Assembly: GCF_900107745.1 (NCBI RefSeq)
Contig: NZ_FNRO01000003.1
Span: 496,001-560,000 of the forward strand
DNA length: 64,000 nucleotides
Source: Variovorax sp. YR216
GTDB lineage: Bacteria > Pseudomonadota > Gammaproteobacteria > Burkholderiales > Burkholderiaceae_C
Direction of reading: 5' to 3'
Below the pieces are notes generated by a model, which was given only the letters and a program-made list of their open reading frames with translations, was not told the origin of the DNA and ran no database searches. This document shows, one piece after another, positions 26,075 through 35,940 of the stretch. The translations under genes were made by a program, and so were the position numbers. How positions within the stretch are numbered: the stretch's first letter is position 1; the number at the start of each line of letters is the position of its first letter.

Positions 26075-27013
26075 TCAGCGAAGCGTCACAAGGGTGGGAC
26101 AGTCGACCTTGGCGAGCGCCTGGAGTTCGCTGCGATGCGGGATCGACGCCTGCGCGCCCGCGCGCGTCACGCACAGCGCCGCGGCCTGGATGCCGATGGC
26201 GATGCCGGCATCCATGCTTTCGCCTCGCGCGAGTGCGGCGCAGAGTGCGCCGATGAAGGTGTCGCCCGCGGCCGTGGTGTCGACCGCGTGCACTTTCAGC
26301 GCGCCGAAGTGGCGGCAGCCCGAGGCGTCGCAGACCACGACGCCTTCGCCGCCCATCGTGAGGATCACCTGTGGCGGTCCGCGTCGATGCAGCGCGTCGG
26401 CGGCGCGTGCGGCGCTGGCGACGTCGTGGACCGCCAGGCCGCACAGGAGCGCGGCTTCGGTCTCGTTCAGCACCAGCAGGTCGAGCAGGCCCCACATCGC
26501 GTCAGGCAGGCTTTGGGCCGGTGCCGGATTCAGCACCACGGTGCAACCCTTCGCGTGTGCGAGCGTCGCGGCCTTCAGCACGGCTTCCATCGGCACTTCG
26601 AGCTGCAGCAACAGCAGCCGCGCGGACGCGAGGTCGTCTTCCAGCCGCGCAATGTCTTCGTCGCCCACGAAGGCGTTGGCGCCCGGGATGAGCGAGATGC
26701 GGTTCTGCGCGCTGTCGTCGACCATGATCAGCGCCACGCCGGTCGATGCGGGCGCCGTCGCCACGTGCCCCGTTTCGATGGCATCGGCCGCGAGCGACGC
26801 CTTCAGTGCGTGGCCGAACGAATCGTCGCCCACGCGCCCGACCATCGCGACACCGGCGCCTTGCCGCGCACACGCCACGGCCTGGTTCGCGCCCTTGCCG
26901 CCCGGGTTGGTCATGAAGCTGTGCGCCTGCAGGGTTTCGCCGGCGTCGGGAACGCGCGGCACACGGACCACCAGGTCCATGTTGAGGCTGCCGAAGACGG
27001 CGATATCAGGCAT
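26075..27013 (-). CDS. rbsK: ribokinase-family sugar kinase
   Basis: 312 residues of the PfkB fold. The N-terminal MTNPGGKGANQAVA and the C-terminal DTTAAGDTFIGA anion-hole motif with catalytic Asp are those of ribokinase. The enzyme phosphorylates a sugar, classically ribose to ribose 5-phosphate. The ATG at 27013 is selected because the frame upstream overlaps rpiB. It is the last gene of the minus-strand operon that begins at 31241, 14 bases after rpiB. The actual sugar is not known. Confidence 0.85.
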   Translation of the reverse strand: MPDIAVFGSLNMDLVVRVPRVPDAGETLQAHSFMTNPGGKGANQAVACARQGAGVAMVGRVGDDSFGHALKASLAADAIETGHVATAPASTGVALIMVDDSAQNRISLIPGANAFVGDEDIARLEDDLASARLLLLQLEVPMEAVLKAATLAHAKGCTVVLNPAPAQSLPDAMWGLLDLLVLNETEAALLCGLAVHDVASAARAADALHRRGPPQVILTMGGEGVVVCDASGCRHFGALKVHAVDTTAAGDTFIGALCAALARGESMDAGIAIGIQAAALCVTRAGAQASIPHRSELQALAKVDCPTLVTLR

Positions 27014-27027
27014 GGTGCGCACCCTGC

Positions 27028-27477
27028 TTAGGCTTCGGCGTCCATCGCGTGGAGTTTTTCGACGCGGCGCCGGAAGTCCTCGTCCTCGCTCGCGAAGCGG
27101 GCATCCAGGTACGCCGTGATCAGGTCCGTCGCCAGCCAGGGCCCCACGATCTGGGCGCCCAGGCACATGACGTTCACGTCGTCGTGCTCGACCGACTGGT
27201 GGGCCGAGTGGACGTCGTGGCAGACCGCCGCGCGGATGCCCTTCATCTTGTTGGCGGCGATCGACGCGCCCACGCCGGTGCCGCACACCATGATGCCGCG
27301 CTCTACATCGCCGGCCACGATCTTCGCCGCCACGGCGCGTGCGATGTCGGGAAAGTCGACCGGCTGGTCGTCATGGCTGCCGACGTCGATGACCTCGTGG
27401 CCGAGCTTCCTGATGTGGTCGACCACGACGCCTTTCAGCATCCAGCCTGCGTGGTCCGATCCGATGACGAGACGCAT
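27028..27477 (-). CDS. rpiB: RpiB/LacB-family sugar-phosphate isomerase
   Basis: 149 residues. Motifs IGSDHAGW at the N-terminus, DFPDIARAVA, and VCGTGVGASIAANK with the catalytic Cys identify the RpiB family. It interconverts ribose 5-phosphate and ribulose 5-phosphate, or acts on related aldo- and ketopentose or tetrose phosphates. Together with the downstream kinase it makes a sugar phosphorylation and isomerisation pair, and the upstream genes encode a matching importer. The ATG at 27477 matches the family start. Confidence 0.9.
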   Translation of the reverse strand: MRLVIGSDHAGWMLKGVVVDHIRKLGHEVIDVGSHDDQPVDFPDIARAVAAKIVAGDVERGIMVCGTGVGASIAANKMKGIRAAVCHDVHSAHQSVEHDDVNVMCLGAQIVGPWLATDLITAYLDARFASEDEDFRRRVEKLHAMDAEA

Positions 27478-27508
27478 GGGTTCTTCTTTCTTTCTCTTGT
27501 GATGGAGT

Positions 27509-28300
27509 TCAGGGGAGCATGCTCGCCGGCAGGTCGCTGCCGTGGTACTTCTTGTAGATGGCGTTGAGCTTGCCATTCTTGAGGTTGGCCGTCACCCACT
27601 CGTTGAGCTTGGCGACCATGCGCTCCTCGCCCTTCTTCACGCCGATGGCGAGGTCGAGGTTGCGCAGCACGATCTTCTGCTCGAAGGGCCGTTGCGGGTT
27701 CTTTGCCGTGATCTGGTTCATGATCGTCACCGAAGTGGAGACGATATCGGCCTGGCCGCTGACGCCGGCGGTGACCATGGTCGCGTCGTCGTCATAGCGC
27801 ACGACCTTGAAGTCCTTGTCCTTCGCCATGGCGGTGAGCTCGGTGTCCTGCGTGGTGCCGCGCGTCACGGTGACGGATTGGCCCTTGAGGTCGGCCCAGT
27901 CCTTGATCGGCAGGTCCTTGCGCGCGCCGATCATGGAGACGAGGGCTGCGTAGGGCTTCGAGAAGTCGATGACCTTCTGGCGCTCCGGCGTCACCGAGAG
28001 GGTCGACACCACGATGTCCGCCTTGCCGGTCTGCAGGTTCGGGATGCGGGTCGCGCCGGTGGTCTGCACGAATTCGAGCTCCAGGCCCCAGTCCTTGGCC
28101 AGCAGCTGCGCCGTCTCGACATCGGAGCCGACCGGCTTGAGGTCCTTGTCGAGCATGCCCGACGGCGGGATCGAGAAGTCGGTGGCGATGCGGATCTTCT
28201 TCGCCTTCATCACGTCGTCGAGCAGGTCGGCGTGGGCTGCGCTTGCGAGGGTCAGGCAGGCGGCTGCCAACAGGGTCAGAAGGGAACGGTGCGCTTTCAT
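27509..28300 (-). CDS. polar-amino-acid-type ABC substrate-binding protein (family 3)
   Basis: 263 residues with a signal peptide ending near AHA at residues 22-24 and the SBP_bac_3 pattern IATDFSIPPSGMLD, VGSDVETAQLLAKDWG and LQTGKADIVVSTLSVTPERQKVIDFSKPY. It binds a small polar solute in the periplasm for the importer encoded by the next three genes upstream. The coupling to sugar-phosphate enzymes hints that the ligand may be a sugar derivative and not an amino acid. Confidence 0.88.
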   Translation of the reverse strand: MKAHRSLLTLLAAACLTLASAAHADLLDDVMKAKKIRIATDFSIPPSGMLDKDLKPVGSDVETAQLLAKDWGLELEFVQTTGATRIPNLQTGKADIVVSTLSVTPERQKVIDFSKPYAALVSMIGARKDLPIKDWADLKGQSVTVTRGTTQDTELTAMAKDKDFKVVRYDDDATMVTAGVSGQADIVSTSVTIMNQITAKNPQRPFEQKIVLRNLDLAIGVKKGEERMVAKLNEWVTANLKNGKLNAIYKKYHGSDLPASMLP

Positions 28301-28344
28301 CAGGTATGTCTCCTTGGTCTTTGGGAATGCTCGGGAAAGCCAGC

Positions 28345-29080
<736 letters not shown>

Positions 29081-29106
<26 letters not shown>

Positions 29107-29785
29107 GGGACGAAAGGGAAGTCGCCGCGGCGCGCGAAGGGGCGGCACGCCGGCTTTCGAGGCGGCGGCTCCAGACGGACAGCGGATAGCAGATCGCGAA
29201 GTAGATCGCCGCGATCACGAGGTAGACGATGAAGGGCTCGAAGATCGAGTTGTTGATGATCTGGCCCGAGCGCGCAAGTTCGACGAAACCGACCACCGAG
29301 GCGAGCGAGGTGTTCTTGATGATCTGCACCATGAACCCGACCGTGGGTGGCGTCGCGAGCCGGACCGCCTGCGGCAGCACGACCTTGAACATGCGCTGCG
29401 TCTTGCTGAGCGCGAGGCACTCTGCCGCCTCCCACTGCGGTCGCGGCACCGCCTGGATCGCGGCGCGCCAGATCTCGCCCAGGTAGGCCGACACATAGAT
29501 CGTGAGCGAGGCGCCCGCGGCCAGCAGCGCCGAGACCTTGATGCCCAGCGTCGGCAGGCCGAAGTAGGCGAGGAACATGATCACCAGCAAGGGCGAGCCT
29601 TGCACGAGTTGCACCCACAGGCCGGAACCGATGCGCACCGCGCGGCTTGGCGAGACGCGCGCCAGCGCCACGACGAAGGCCGCCAGCCCGCCCCCGATGA
29701 AGGCGATCAGCGAGAGCGCCAGCGTCCACATCGCCCCCTGCAGGAGGAAGGTGAAGTGGTTGGCGTTGAAGGCGGTCGAGAGCAT
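29081..29785 (-). CDS. polar-amino-acid-type ABC permease 1
   Basis: 234 residues with about five membrane spans. The EAAECLALSKTQRMFKVVLPQA loop is the HisM/GlnP-type EAA motif that contacts the ATPase. Its ATG at 29785 overlaps the stop of the preceding permease by one base (TGATG), so the two are coupled. Confidence 0.9.
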
Positions 29786-30462
29786 CACAGGGCGGTGCCG
29801 AGCCGGCGCCGGCGCGGGAACAGGAGGGCGCCCAGGCCCCAGAAGCCGAGTCGCATGAGCAGCGACAGCACGATGTAGCCGGCGCCGATGATGAGGAAGG
29901 TCTCGAACGGACGATAGGTGTCGGACTGCACGTGGTTGGCGACAGCGGTGAGTTCTTCGACCGAGATCTGCGAGCAGATCGACGAGGCCAGCATCAGCAG
30001 CACGAACTGGCTGGTGAGCGCGGGGTAGACGCGCTCCATGGCCGGGAACAGCACCACATGCCAGTACACCTGCAGCCGCGACAGGCCGAGGCATTCGGCG
30101 GCCTCGAGCTGGCTGCGGTTCACCGAATCGAAGCCGGCGCGCATGATCTCGGTCGCGTAGGCGCCGGCGTTGACGGCGAGCGCGATCACCGCGACCGTGA
30201 AGGCCGGCAGTTTCAGGCCCAGGCTCGACAGGCCGAAGTACACGAGGAAGATCTGCACCAGAAGCGGCGTGTTGCGGATGAGCTCCACATAGCCGCCGCA
30301 GAGGCGGGACAGCACGGCATGGCGGCTGCGTCGCCCGACGGCGCAAAGGGTGCCGATCGCGAAGCCGGAGATCGTGGCGACGAGTGCCAGCCGGATCGTG
30401 AGCCAGGCGCCGTCGACGAACAGCGGCCAGCGCTCGAGCACCGACCCGAAGTCCAGTTCCAT
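29785..30462 (-). CDS. polar-amino-acid-type ABC permease 2
   Basis: 225 residues with about five membrane spans and an EAA loop EAAECLGLSRLQVYWHVVLFPA. It forms a heterodimer with the other permease. The start at 30462 overlaps the regulator stop by one base (TGATG). The preceding open frame is far longer but coincides with the regulator gene. Confidence 0.9.
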   Translation of the reverse strand: MELDFGSVLERWPLFVDGAWLTIRLALVATISGFAIGTLCAVGRRSRHAVLSRLCGGYVELIRNTPLLVQIFLVYFGLSSLGLKLPAFTVAVIALAVNAGAYATEIMRAGFDSVNRSQLEAAECLGLSRLQVYWHVVLFPAMERVYPALTSQFVLLMLASSICSQISVEELTAVANHVQSDTYRPFETFLIIGAGYIVLSLLMRLGFWGLGALLFPRRRRLGTAL

Positions 30463-31241
30463 CACGCGAGTTCCTTGCGCTCCGGTGGGCGGCCGCGCGC
30501 GGCCGGGTCGGCGGCGGCCTTGCGGCGGTATTCGTCGCCGATGCTGAAATGCTTGCGCAGCACCTGGTCTGCACGGTCCTCGTCGCGCGCGATGAGTGCC
30601 TGGAAGATGCGGGCGTGGTCCTCGACCAGGTATTGCTTGATGGCCGGATCGCCGCCCACGACGTCGCGGCGTTCGTGATGCGAGCGCAGCAGCAATGTCG
30701 ACATCGCCGCGTAGAGCTGCAACAGCGTCTCGGAGCGGCTCGCGCGCACCAGCGCGGAATGGAATTCGTAGTCGGCGCGGCTGCCTTCCTCGGAATCGTT
30801 CACCGTCGCCTCGATATGGTCCACCGCCGCGGCGATGCGTTCCAGGTCGCTGGTGGTGGCGTGGCGACACGCCAGCCGGGCCGCCTGGACCTCGATCGCG
30901 ATGCGGGCCTGCATGACGTCATCGACGATGTCGGCCTGTTGCGCCATCGAGAACGCGAAGAAGTCGCCGAGCACCGAGACATCCGGCTTGCGCACCACCG
31001 TGCCGACCCGCTCGCGGATCTCCACCACCCCCATCATCGACAGCGCGCGGAGCGCCTCGCGAACGATGGGGCGGCTCACGCCGAGCTGCGCGGCGAGCTC
31101 GCGTTCGGGGATCAGGCGGTCGCCGGACTGGATGCTTCCTTCGAGCAGGCGGTCGCGCAAGAAGGCGAACACCTTCGAAAAGCCCGATCCCTCGGCCTCG
31201 GCCACGCGGGTGATCAGCGGTTGCTGCGTCCGTGTTGTCAT
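30462..31241 (-). CDS. GntR/FadR-family transcriptional regulator (FCD domain)
   Basis: 259 residues. A winged helix with RLIPERELAAQLGVSRPIVREALRALSMMGVVEI at about residues 41-74 is followed by an FCD effector domain. It is the first gene of the operon with the importer, RpiB and kinase, and is coupled to the first permease. A consensus FadR/GntR-type operator lies 17 bases upstream at 31258-31268, so autoregulation is likely. The inducer is probably the imported compound or its phosphate. Confidence 0.9.
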   Translation of the reverse strand: MTTRTQQPLITRVAEAEGSGFSKVFAFLRDRLLEGSIQSGDRLIPERELAAQLGVSRPIVREALRALSMMGVVEIRERVGTVVRKPDVSVLGDFFAFSMAQQADIVDDVMQARIAIEVQAARLACRHATTSDLERIAAAVDHIEATVNDSEEGSRADYEFHSALVRASRSETLLQLYAAMSTLLLRSHHERRDVVGGDPAIKQYLVEDHARIFQALIARDEDRADQVLRKHFSIGDEYRRKAAADPAARGRPPERKELA

Positions 31242-31257
31242 GCCGTGGTTTTATCAG

Positions 31258-31268
31258 TGGTCTGACCA
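31258..31268. promoter_or_regulatory. GntR/FadR-type operator
   Basis: TGGTCTGACCA is a perfect palindrome matching the FadR-subfamily consensus TNGTNNNACNA. It lies 17 bases before the start codon of the FCD-type regulator at 30462-31241. Confidence 0.65.
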
Positions 31269-31394
31269 GAAGCGCAGGGGGATTTCCCTCTAGTGGTTAA
31301 CCCCTATCAAGAACGAATCATTTGGGCTGACTTGCGTCAGGGAGTTCAGGTCGCGTAACGTTCTGTAACTTCAGATTTGCGATTTTTCCGCCCC

Positions 31395-32411
31395 ATGCTC
31401 ACGAAACGCCGCCTCCTGCAAACCATGGCTGCGGCCCTCTGCACTTCAGGTGCGTGGGCCCAGGATCCGTCGCGCTCGCGCGCCGCAGCGCGCCCCGCGG
31501 CCGGGCCCGGCGTCTGGCCGACCAAGCCGGTGCGGCTCCTGGTCGGGTTTCCGGCGGGCGCCTCGCCGGACCTCGCAGCCCGTGCCATTGCGGAGCCTCT
31601 TTCCAAGCTGCTGGGGCAACCTGTGACCGTCGAGAACCGTCCCGGTTCGAGCGGCAACCTCGCGGCCGACCAAGTCGCGAAGGCGCAGGACGACCACACC
31701 ATCGGCGCATTGATCAACGGCAATCTCACTATCGCGAGGCTGCTCAATCCGAACACGCCGTTCGACCCCGAGAAGGACTTTTCGCCGGTCGGCCTGATCG
31801 GCACCGCGCCGCTGGTGCTCGCGGTGTCGGGCGACGCCGTGGGCGCCCATCCTGAAGAGCTGCTGCTCTGGGCGCGCAATCTCGGCGACTCGGGCGAGTA
31901 CGGCACGCCCGGCGTCGGAACCGTCGGCCACCTCGGCATGGAGCTGCTGAAGACCCGCACCAGCATCCGCGCGCGGCACGTGCCCTTCACCGGCAACCCG
32001 CAGGTCATCGAGGCGATGCTCGCCGGCAAGATCCAGCTTGCGCTGCTGCCGCCCGGATTGGCCAAGCCGCATGTGAAGTCGGGCAAGCTCAAGGCCGTGG
32101 GCGTGACCTCGCCGGAACGCAGTCCGCTCTTCGGCGAACTGCCGACGCTGCGCGAGGCCAATGTGCGCGGCGCCGATCTCGAGATATGGACCGCGATCGC
32201 CGCGCCCGCGAGCCTGCCGCAGACGGCGGTCGCCAGGCTCAATGCCGCGCTGGTGGAGGTCGTCCATTCCGCCGACGTCCAGCAGCGCCTGCTGGCCGGC
32301 GGCTGGCAGGCGAATGCGGGCACCCCACAGTCGCTGGCCTACCGCATGCGCACCGACACCACCCAGCTCGGCGGCGTGATCCTGATGCGAGGCATTCGCT
32401 CGGACGCCTGA
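31395..32411 (+). CDS. Bug-family periplasmic solute receptor (TctC-like)
   Basis: 338 residues. Signal peptide MLTKRRLLQTMAAALCTSGAWAQ, then a Pro/Ala-rich stretch and VWPTKPVRLLVGFPAGASPD, the Bug signature. No membrane partner genes are adjacent. It lies divergent from the FadR-type regulator and convergent with the IclR gene of the pca cluster. The open frame also has a TTG 18 bases earlier, but the ATG gives a proper signal peptide. The ligand may be a carboxylate. It is a second, clearly distinct Bug protein in this window. Confidence 0.88.
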   Translation: MLTKRRLLQTMAAALCTSGAWAQDPSRSRAAARPAAGPGVWPTKPVRLLVGFPAGASPDLAARAIAEPLSKLLGQPVTVENRPGSSGNLAADQVAKAQDDHTIGALINGNLTIARLLNPNTPFDPEKDFSPVGLIGTAPLVLAVSGDAVGAHPEELLLWARNLGDSGEYGTPGVGTVGHLGMELLKTRTSIRARHVPFTGNPQVIEAMLAGKIQLALLPPGLAKPHVKSGKLKAVGVTSPERSPLFGELPTLREANVRGADLEIWTAIAAPASLPQTAVARLNAALVEVVHSADVQQRLLAGGWQANAGTPQSLAYRMRTDTTQLGGVILMRGIRSDA

Positions 32412-32420
32412 GCGCCGCCG

Positions 32421-33206
32421 CTACAGCAGGCGCGAAATCGTCCGCGCCGAATCCAGCAGTGCGGGCAGCATCGTCTCCTGCATCACCTTCGCGCTGGTGC
32501 GGTTGGCCTGCCCGCTGATGTTGAGCGCCGCGACCGCGCGGCCGGCGCGATCGACGATCGGTGCCGCGATCGAGATCAATCCTTCCTCGAGCTCCTGGTT
32601 GACCAGGCACCAGCCGTTCCGGCGCGCCTGCATCACCTTGGCGAAGAGCGCGTCGAGGTCGGTCACCGTGTGCTTGGTGAAGGCCTCGCGCGTCGACGTC
32701 GACAGCCGTTCGCGGATCTCGTCATCTTCGAGGTCGGCCAGCAGCAACCGGCCCATCGAGGTGCAATAGGCCGGCAGGCGCGAACCCACGCCGAGGCTGA
32801 TGCGCATGATCTTGTGCGTCGGCACGCGCAGCACATAGACGATGTCGGTCGCGTCGAGCACGGCGGCCGAGCACGATTCACGCACCTGCTGCACCAGCGC
32901 TTCCATGACGGGCTCGGCGCGGTCCCAGATCGGCATCGACGACAGGTACGCAAACCCCAGGTCGAGGATGCGCGGCGTGAGGCTGAAGAGCTTTCCGTCC
33001 GATGCCACATAACCCAGCGTCTGCAGCGTGAGCAGGATGCGGCGTGCGCCCGCCCGCGTGAGGCCGCTCGCAGCCGCGACCTCGGTGAGCGTCTGGCGCG
33101 GCGCGGTGGCGCTGAAGGAGCGGATCACCCGCAGCCCGCGCGCGAAGGACTGCACGTAGCTGTCGCCGGGTGCGGGTGCAACGGGGTGTTTCTTGTGGGT
33201 TGCCAT
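32421..33206 (-). CDS. IclR-family regulator (PcaR/PobR-like)
   Basis: 261 residues. An N-terminal winged helix (VQSFARGLRVIRSFS and TRAGARRILLTLQTLGYV) is followed by the IclR effector domain with the YVLRVPTHKIMRISLGVGSRLPAYCTSMGR segment typical of the PcaR/PobR/CatR branch that governs aromatic pathways. It is divergent from pcaI over 127 bases that contain a triple half-site. It probably activates pcaIJF in response to 3-oxoadipate or a related acid. Confidence 0.88.
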   Translation of the reverse strand: MATHKKHPVAPAPGDSYVQSFARGLRVIRSFSATAPRQTLTEVAAASGLTRAGARRILLTLQTLGYVASDGKLFSLTPRILDLGFAYLSSMPIWDRAEPVMEALVQQVRESCSAAVLDATDIVYVLRVPTHKIMRISLGVGSRLPAYCTSMGRLLLADLEDDEIRERLSTSTREAFTKHTVTDLDALFAKVMQARRNGWCLVNQELEEGLISIAAPIVDRAGRAVAALNISGQANRTSAKVMQETMLPALLDSARTISRLL

Positions 33207-33237
33207 GGGGGGTGATCCTGCCTAGAATTCATTATAA

Positions 33238-33261
33238 GAACAAGTGTTCGTATAGCGAACA
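33238..33261. promoter_or_regulatory. candidate IclR operator with three half-sites
   Basis: GAACA (33238-33242), TGTTC (33245-33249) and a CGAACA half-site (33256-33261) lie in one run. TGTTCG-TATAG-CGAACA (33245-33261) is a perfect inverted repeat and GAACA-AG-TGTTC a second one sharing the middle arm. The array sits between the divergent IclR gene and pcaI, where PcaU/PobR-type activators bind repeated half-sites. Confidence 0.55.
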
Positions 33262-33333
33262 AATCGACGACATCCCGAACCAGCCCGTTCGAGTTCTCGA
33301 TCGGCTTTCTTCCCTTCCCGAAAGACAGATTTC

Positions 33334-34035
33334 ATGATCAACAAGATCGCGCGCTCGATCGCCGATGCGATGGCGGGCATCCAGGACGGCGCCACGGTGC
33401 TGATCGGCGGCTTCGGCACCGCCGGCATCCCCGGCGAGCTCATCGACGGCCTGATCGAGCAGGGCGCCAGGGACCTTACGGTGGTCAACAACAACGCAGG
33501 CAATGGCGACACCGGGCTGGCCGCGCTCCTCAAGGCAGGCCGTGTGCGCAAGATCATCTGCAGCTTCCCGCGCCAGGCCGACAGCTACGTCTTCGACGAG
33601 CTCTACCGCACCGGCAAACTCGAACTCGAACTCGTGCCGCAGGGCAACCTGGCCGAGCGCATCCGCGCGGCCGGCGCGGGCATTGGCGCCTTCTTCTGCC
33701 CGACGGGCTTCGGCACTCAGCTCGCGGGCGACCGCGAAACGCGCGAGATCAACGGCAAGCAGTACGTGCTCGAATACCCCATCCGTGGCGATGTCGCGCT
33801 CATCAAGGCCGAGCGCGGCGACCGCTGGGGCAACCTCACGTACCGCAAGGCGGCGCGCAACTTCGGGCCGGTGATGGCGATGGCGTCGAGCCGCACCATC
33901 GCCACCGTGCACGAGATCGCCGAACTTGGCGAGATGGATCCCGAGACCATCGTCACGCCCGGCATCTTCGTCCACCGGATCGTCAAGATCGACCGCGTCG
34001 CCACCCAGGCCGGCGGCTTCAAGAAGGCAGCGTGA
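33334..34035 (+). CDS. pcaI: 3-oxoadipate CoA-transferase subunit A
   Basis: 233 residues of the CoA-transferase family I alpha subunit, with VLIGGFGTAGIPGELIDGL at the N-terminus and the GTQLAGDRETREINGKQYVLE segment. With subunit B it moves CoA from succinyl-CoA to 3-oxoadipate, giving 3-oxoadipyl-CoA. The three genes pcaI, pcaJ and pcaF form one operon. This links the maleylacetate-forming branches of the window to central metabolism. Confidence 0.9.
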   Translation: MINKIARSIADAMAGIQDGATVLIGGFGTAGIPGELIDGLIEQGARDLTVVNNNAGNGDTGLAALLKAGRVRKIICSFPRQADSYVFDELYRTGKLELELVPQGNLAERIRAAGAGIGAFFCPTGFGTQLAGDRETREINGKQYVLEYPIRGDVALIKAERGDRWGNLTYRKAARNFGPVMAMASSRTIATVHEIAELGEMDPETIVTPGIFVHRIVKIDRVATQAGGFKKAA

Positions 34036-34037
34036 CC

Positions 34038-34682
34038 ATGAGCAACTATCAACGCCGCACCAAGGACCAGCTCGCCGCGCGCGTCGCGCAGGACATCTTC
34101 GACGGCGCCGTCGTCAACCTCGGCATCGGCCAGCCCACGCTCGTCGCCAATCATCTGCCCGCCGGCCGCGAAGTCATCCTGCACAGCGAGAACGGCATCC
34201 TCGGCATGGGCCCCGCGCCTGCCGAAGGCGCGGAGGACTACGACCTGATCAACGCCGGCAAGCAGCCCGTCACGCTGCTGCCGGGCGGCGCGTTCTTCCA
34301 TCACGCCGACAGCTTCGCGATGATGCGCGGCGGCCATCTCGACATCTGCGTGCTCGGCGCGTTCCAGGTGTCCGCAACCGGCGACCTCGCCAACTGGAGC
34401 ACTGGCGAAGAGGGTGCGATTCCCGCCGTGGGCGGCGCCATGGACCTCGCCATCGGCGCCAAGCAGACCTGGGTCATGATGGACCTGCTCACCAAGAAGG
34501 GTGAAAGCAAGATCGTCGAGAAATGCACCTATCCTCTGACCGGCATCGGCTGCGTGAAGCGGGTGTATTCCGATCTCGCGACCCTCGAATGCACGCCTTC
34601 TGGCCTGAAGCTGATCGACAAGGTCGACGGCCTCGAACATGCCGAACTTGAAAAGCTGGTCGGCCTGCCGATCGCCGTCTGA
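34038..34682 (+). CDS. pcaJ: 3-oxoadipate CoA-transferase subunit B
   Basis: 214 residues with the beta-subunit active-site motif SENGILGMGP, whose Glu carries CoA during the reaction, and GGAFFHHADSFAMMRGGHLD. The ATG at 34038 is chosen because it gives MSNYQRRTKDQLAARVAQDI, the family start. A GTG at 34032 would overlap the pcaI stop. It is coupled to pcaI with only 2 bases between. Confidence 0.9.
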   Translation: MSNYQRRTKDQLAARVAQDIFDGAVVNLGIGQPTLVANHLPAGREVILHSENGILGMGPAPAEGAEDYDLINAGKQPVTLLPGGAFFHHADSFAMMRGGHLDICVLGAFQVSATGDLANWSTGEEGAIPAVGGAMDLAIGAKQTWVMMDLLTKKGESKIVEKCTYPLTGIGCVKRVYSDLATLECTPSGLKLIDKVDGLEHAELEKLVGLPIAV

Positions 34683-34710
34683 ATATCCGAAACCGACTGA
34701 GAGACACATC

Positions 34711-35916
34711 ATGACCAAGGAAGCCTTCATCTGCGACGCCATCCGCACGCCCTTCGGCCGCTACGGCGGCTCGCTGTCGAGCGTGCGCGCCGACGACCTC
34801 GCCGCTGTGCCGATCCGGGCGCTCATGGAGCGCAACAAGAACGTGGACTGGCAAGCCGTTGCCGACGTGCTCTACGGCTGCGCCAACCAAGCCGGCGAAG
34901 ACAACCGCAACGTCGCGCGCATGGCCGGCTTGCTGGCTGGACTGCCGATCGAAGTGGGCGGCGGCACCATCAACCGCCTCTGCGGCTCGGGCCTCGATGC
35001 GGTCGGCAGCGCAGCGCGTGCGATCAAGGCGGGCGAAGCCGGCCTGATGATCGCCGGCGGCGTCGAAAGCATGAGCCGCGCGCCCTTCGTGATGCCCAAG
35101 GCCGAAAGCGCCTTCAGCCGCAACAACGCGGCGTACGACACCACCATCGGCTGGCGCTTCGTCAACAAGCTGATGAAGGCGCAGTACGGTGTCGACTCCA
35201 TGCCCGAGACGGCCGAGAACGTCGCGACCGATTACAAGATCGAGCGCGAGGCGCAGGACCGCATGGCGCTGGCTTCGCAGCAGCGCGCGGTTGCCGCGCA
35301 GAAGTCCGGCTTCTTCGATGCCGAGATCGTGCCCGTGAGCGTCGCTCAGAAGAAGGGCGATCCGATCATCGTCTCCAAGGACGAGCATCCGCGCGACACC
35401 AGCCTCGAAGCGCTCGCCAAGCTCAAGGGCGTGGTGCGCCCCGACGGCACCGTGACCGCGGGCAACGCCAGCGGCGTGAATGATGGCGCCTGCGCGCTGC
35501 TGCTCGCCGATGAAGCGACCGCCGCGAAGAACGGCCTCACGCCGCGCGCCCGCGTGGTGGGCATGGCGACCGCCGGCGTCGCGCCGCGCATCATGGGCAT
35601 CGGCCCGGCGCCGGCCACGCAGAAGGTGCTCGCACTGACGGGCCTCAAGCTCGACCAGATCGACGTGATCGAACTCAACGAAGCCTTCGCTGCGCAAGGT
35701 CTGGCCGTCCTGCGCCTGCTGGGCCTCAAGGACGACGACGCCCGCGTCAACATCAACGGCGGGGCGATCGCGCTCGGCCATCCGCTGGGCGCCAGCGGTG
35801 CGCGTCTTGCGACCACCGCGATCAACCAGCTGCACAAGGGCGGCGGCCGCTATGCGCTGTGCACGATGTGCATCGGCGTGGGGCAGGGCATCGCGGTCAT
35901 CCTCGAGCGCGTGTGA
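34711..35916 (+). CDS. pcaF: 3-oxoadipyl-CoA thiolase
   Basis: 401 residues. Catalytic Cys91 in NRLCGSGLDAV, His in GHPLGASGAR and the second Cys in CTMCIGVGQG match thiolase II enzymes. It cleaves 3-oxoadipyl-CoA to acetyl-CoA and succinyl-CoA. The ATG at 34711 lies 28 bases after pcaJ. Last gene of the pca operon, followed by 24 bases and a convergent gene. Confidence 0.93.
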   Translation: MTKEAFICDAIRTPFGRYGGSLSSVRADDLAAVPIRALMERNKNVDWQAVADVLYGCANQAGEDNRNVARMAGLLAGLPIEVGGGTINRLCGSGLDAVGSAARAIKAGEAGLMIAGGVESMSRAPFVMPKAESAFSRNNAAYDTTIGWRFVNKLMKAQYGVDSMPETAENVATDYKIEREAQDRMALASQQRAVAAQKSGFFDAEIVPVSVAQKKGDPIIVSKDEHPRDTSLEALAKLKGVVRPDGTVTAGNASGVNDGACALLLADEATAAKNGLTPRARVVGMATAGVAPRIMGIGPAPATQKVLALTGLKLDQIDVIELNEAFAAQGLAVLRLLGLKDDDARVNINGGAIALGHPLGASGARLATTAINQLHKGGGRYALCTMCIGVGQGIAVILERV

Positions 35917-35940
35917 TGTCGCACGCGCCGATGCCCGGCG

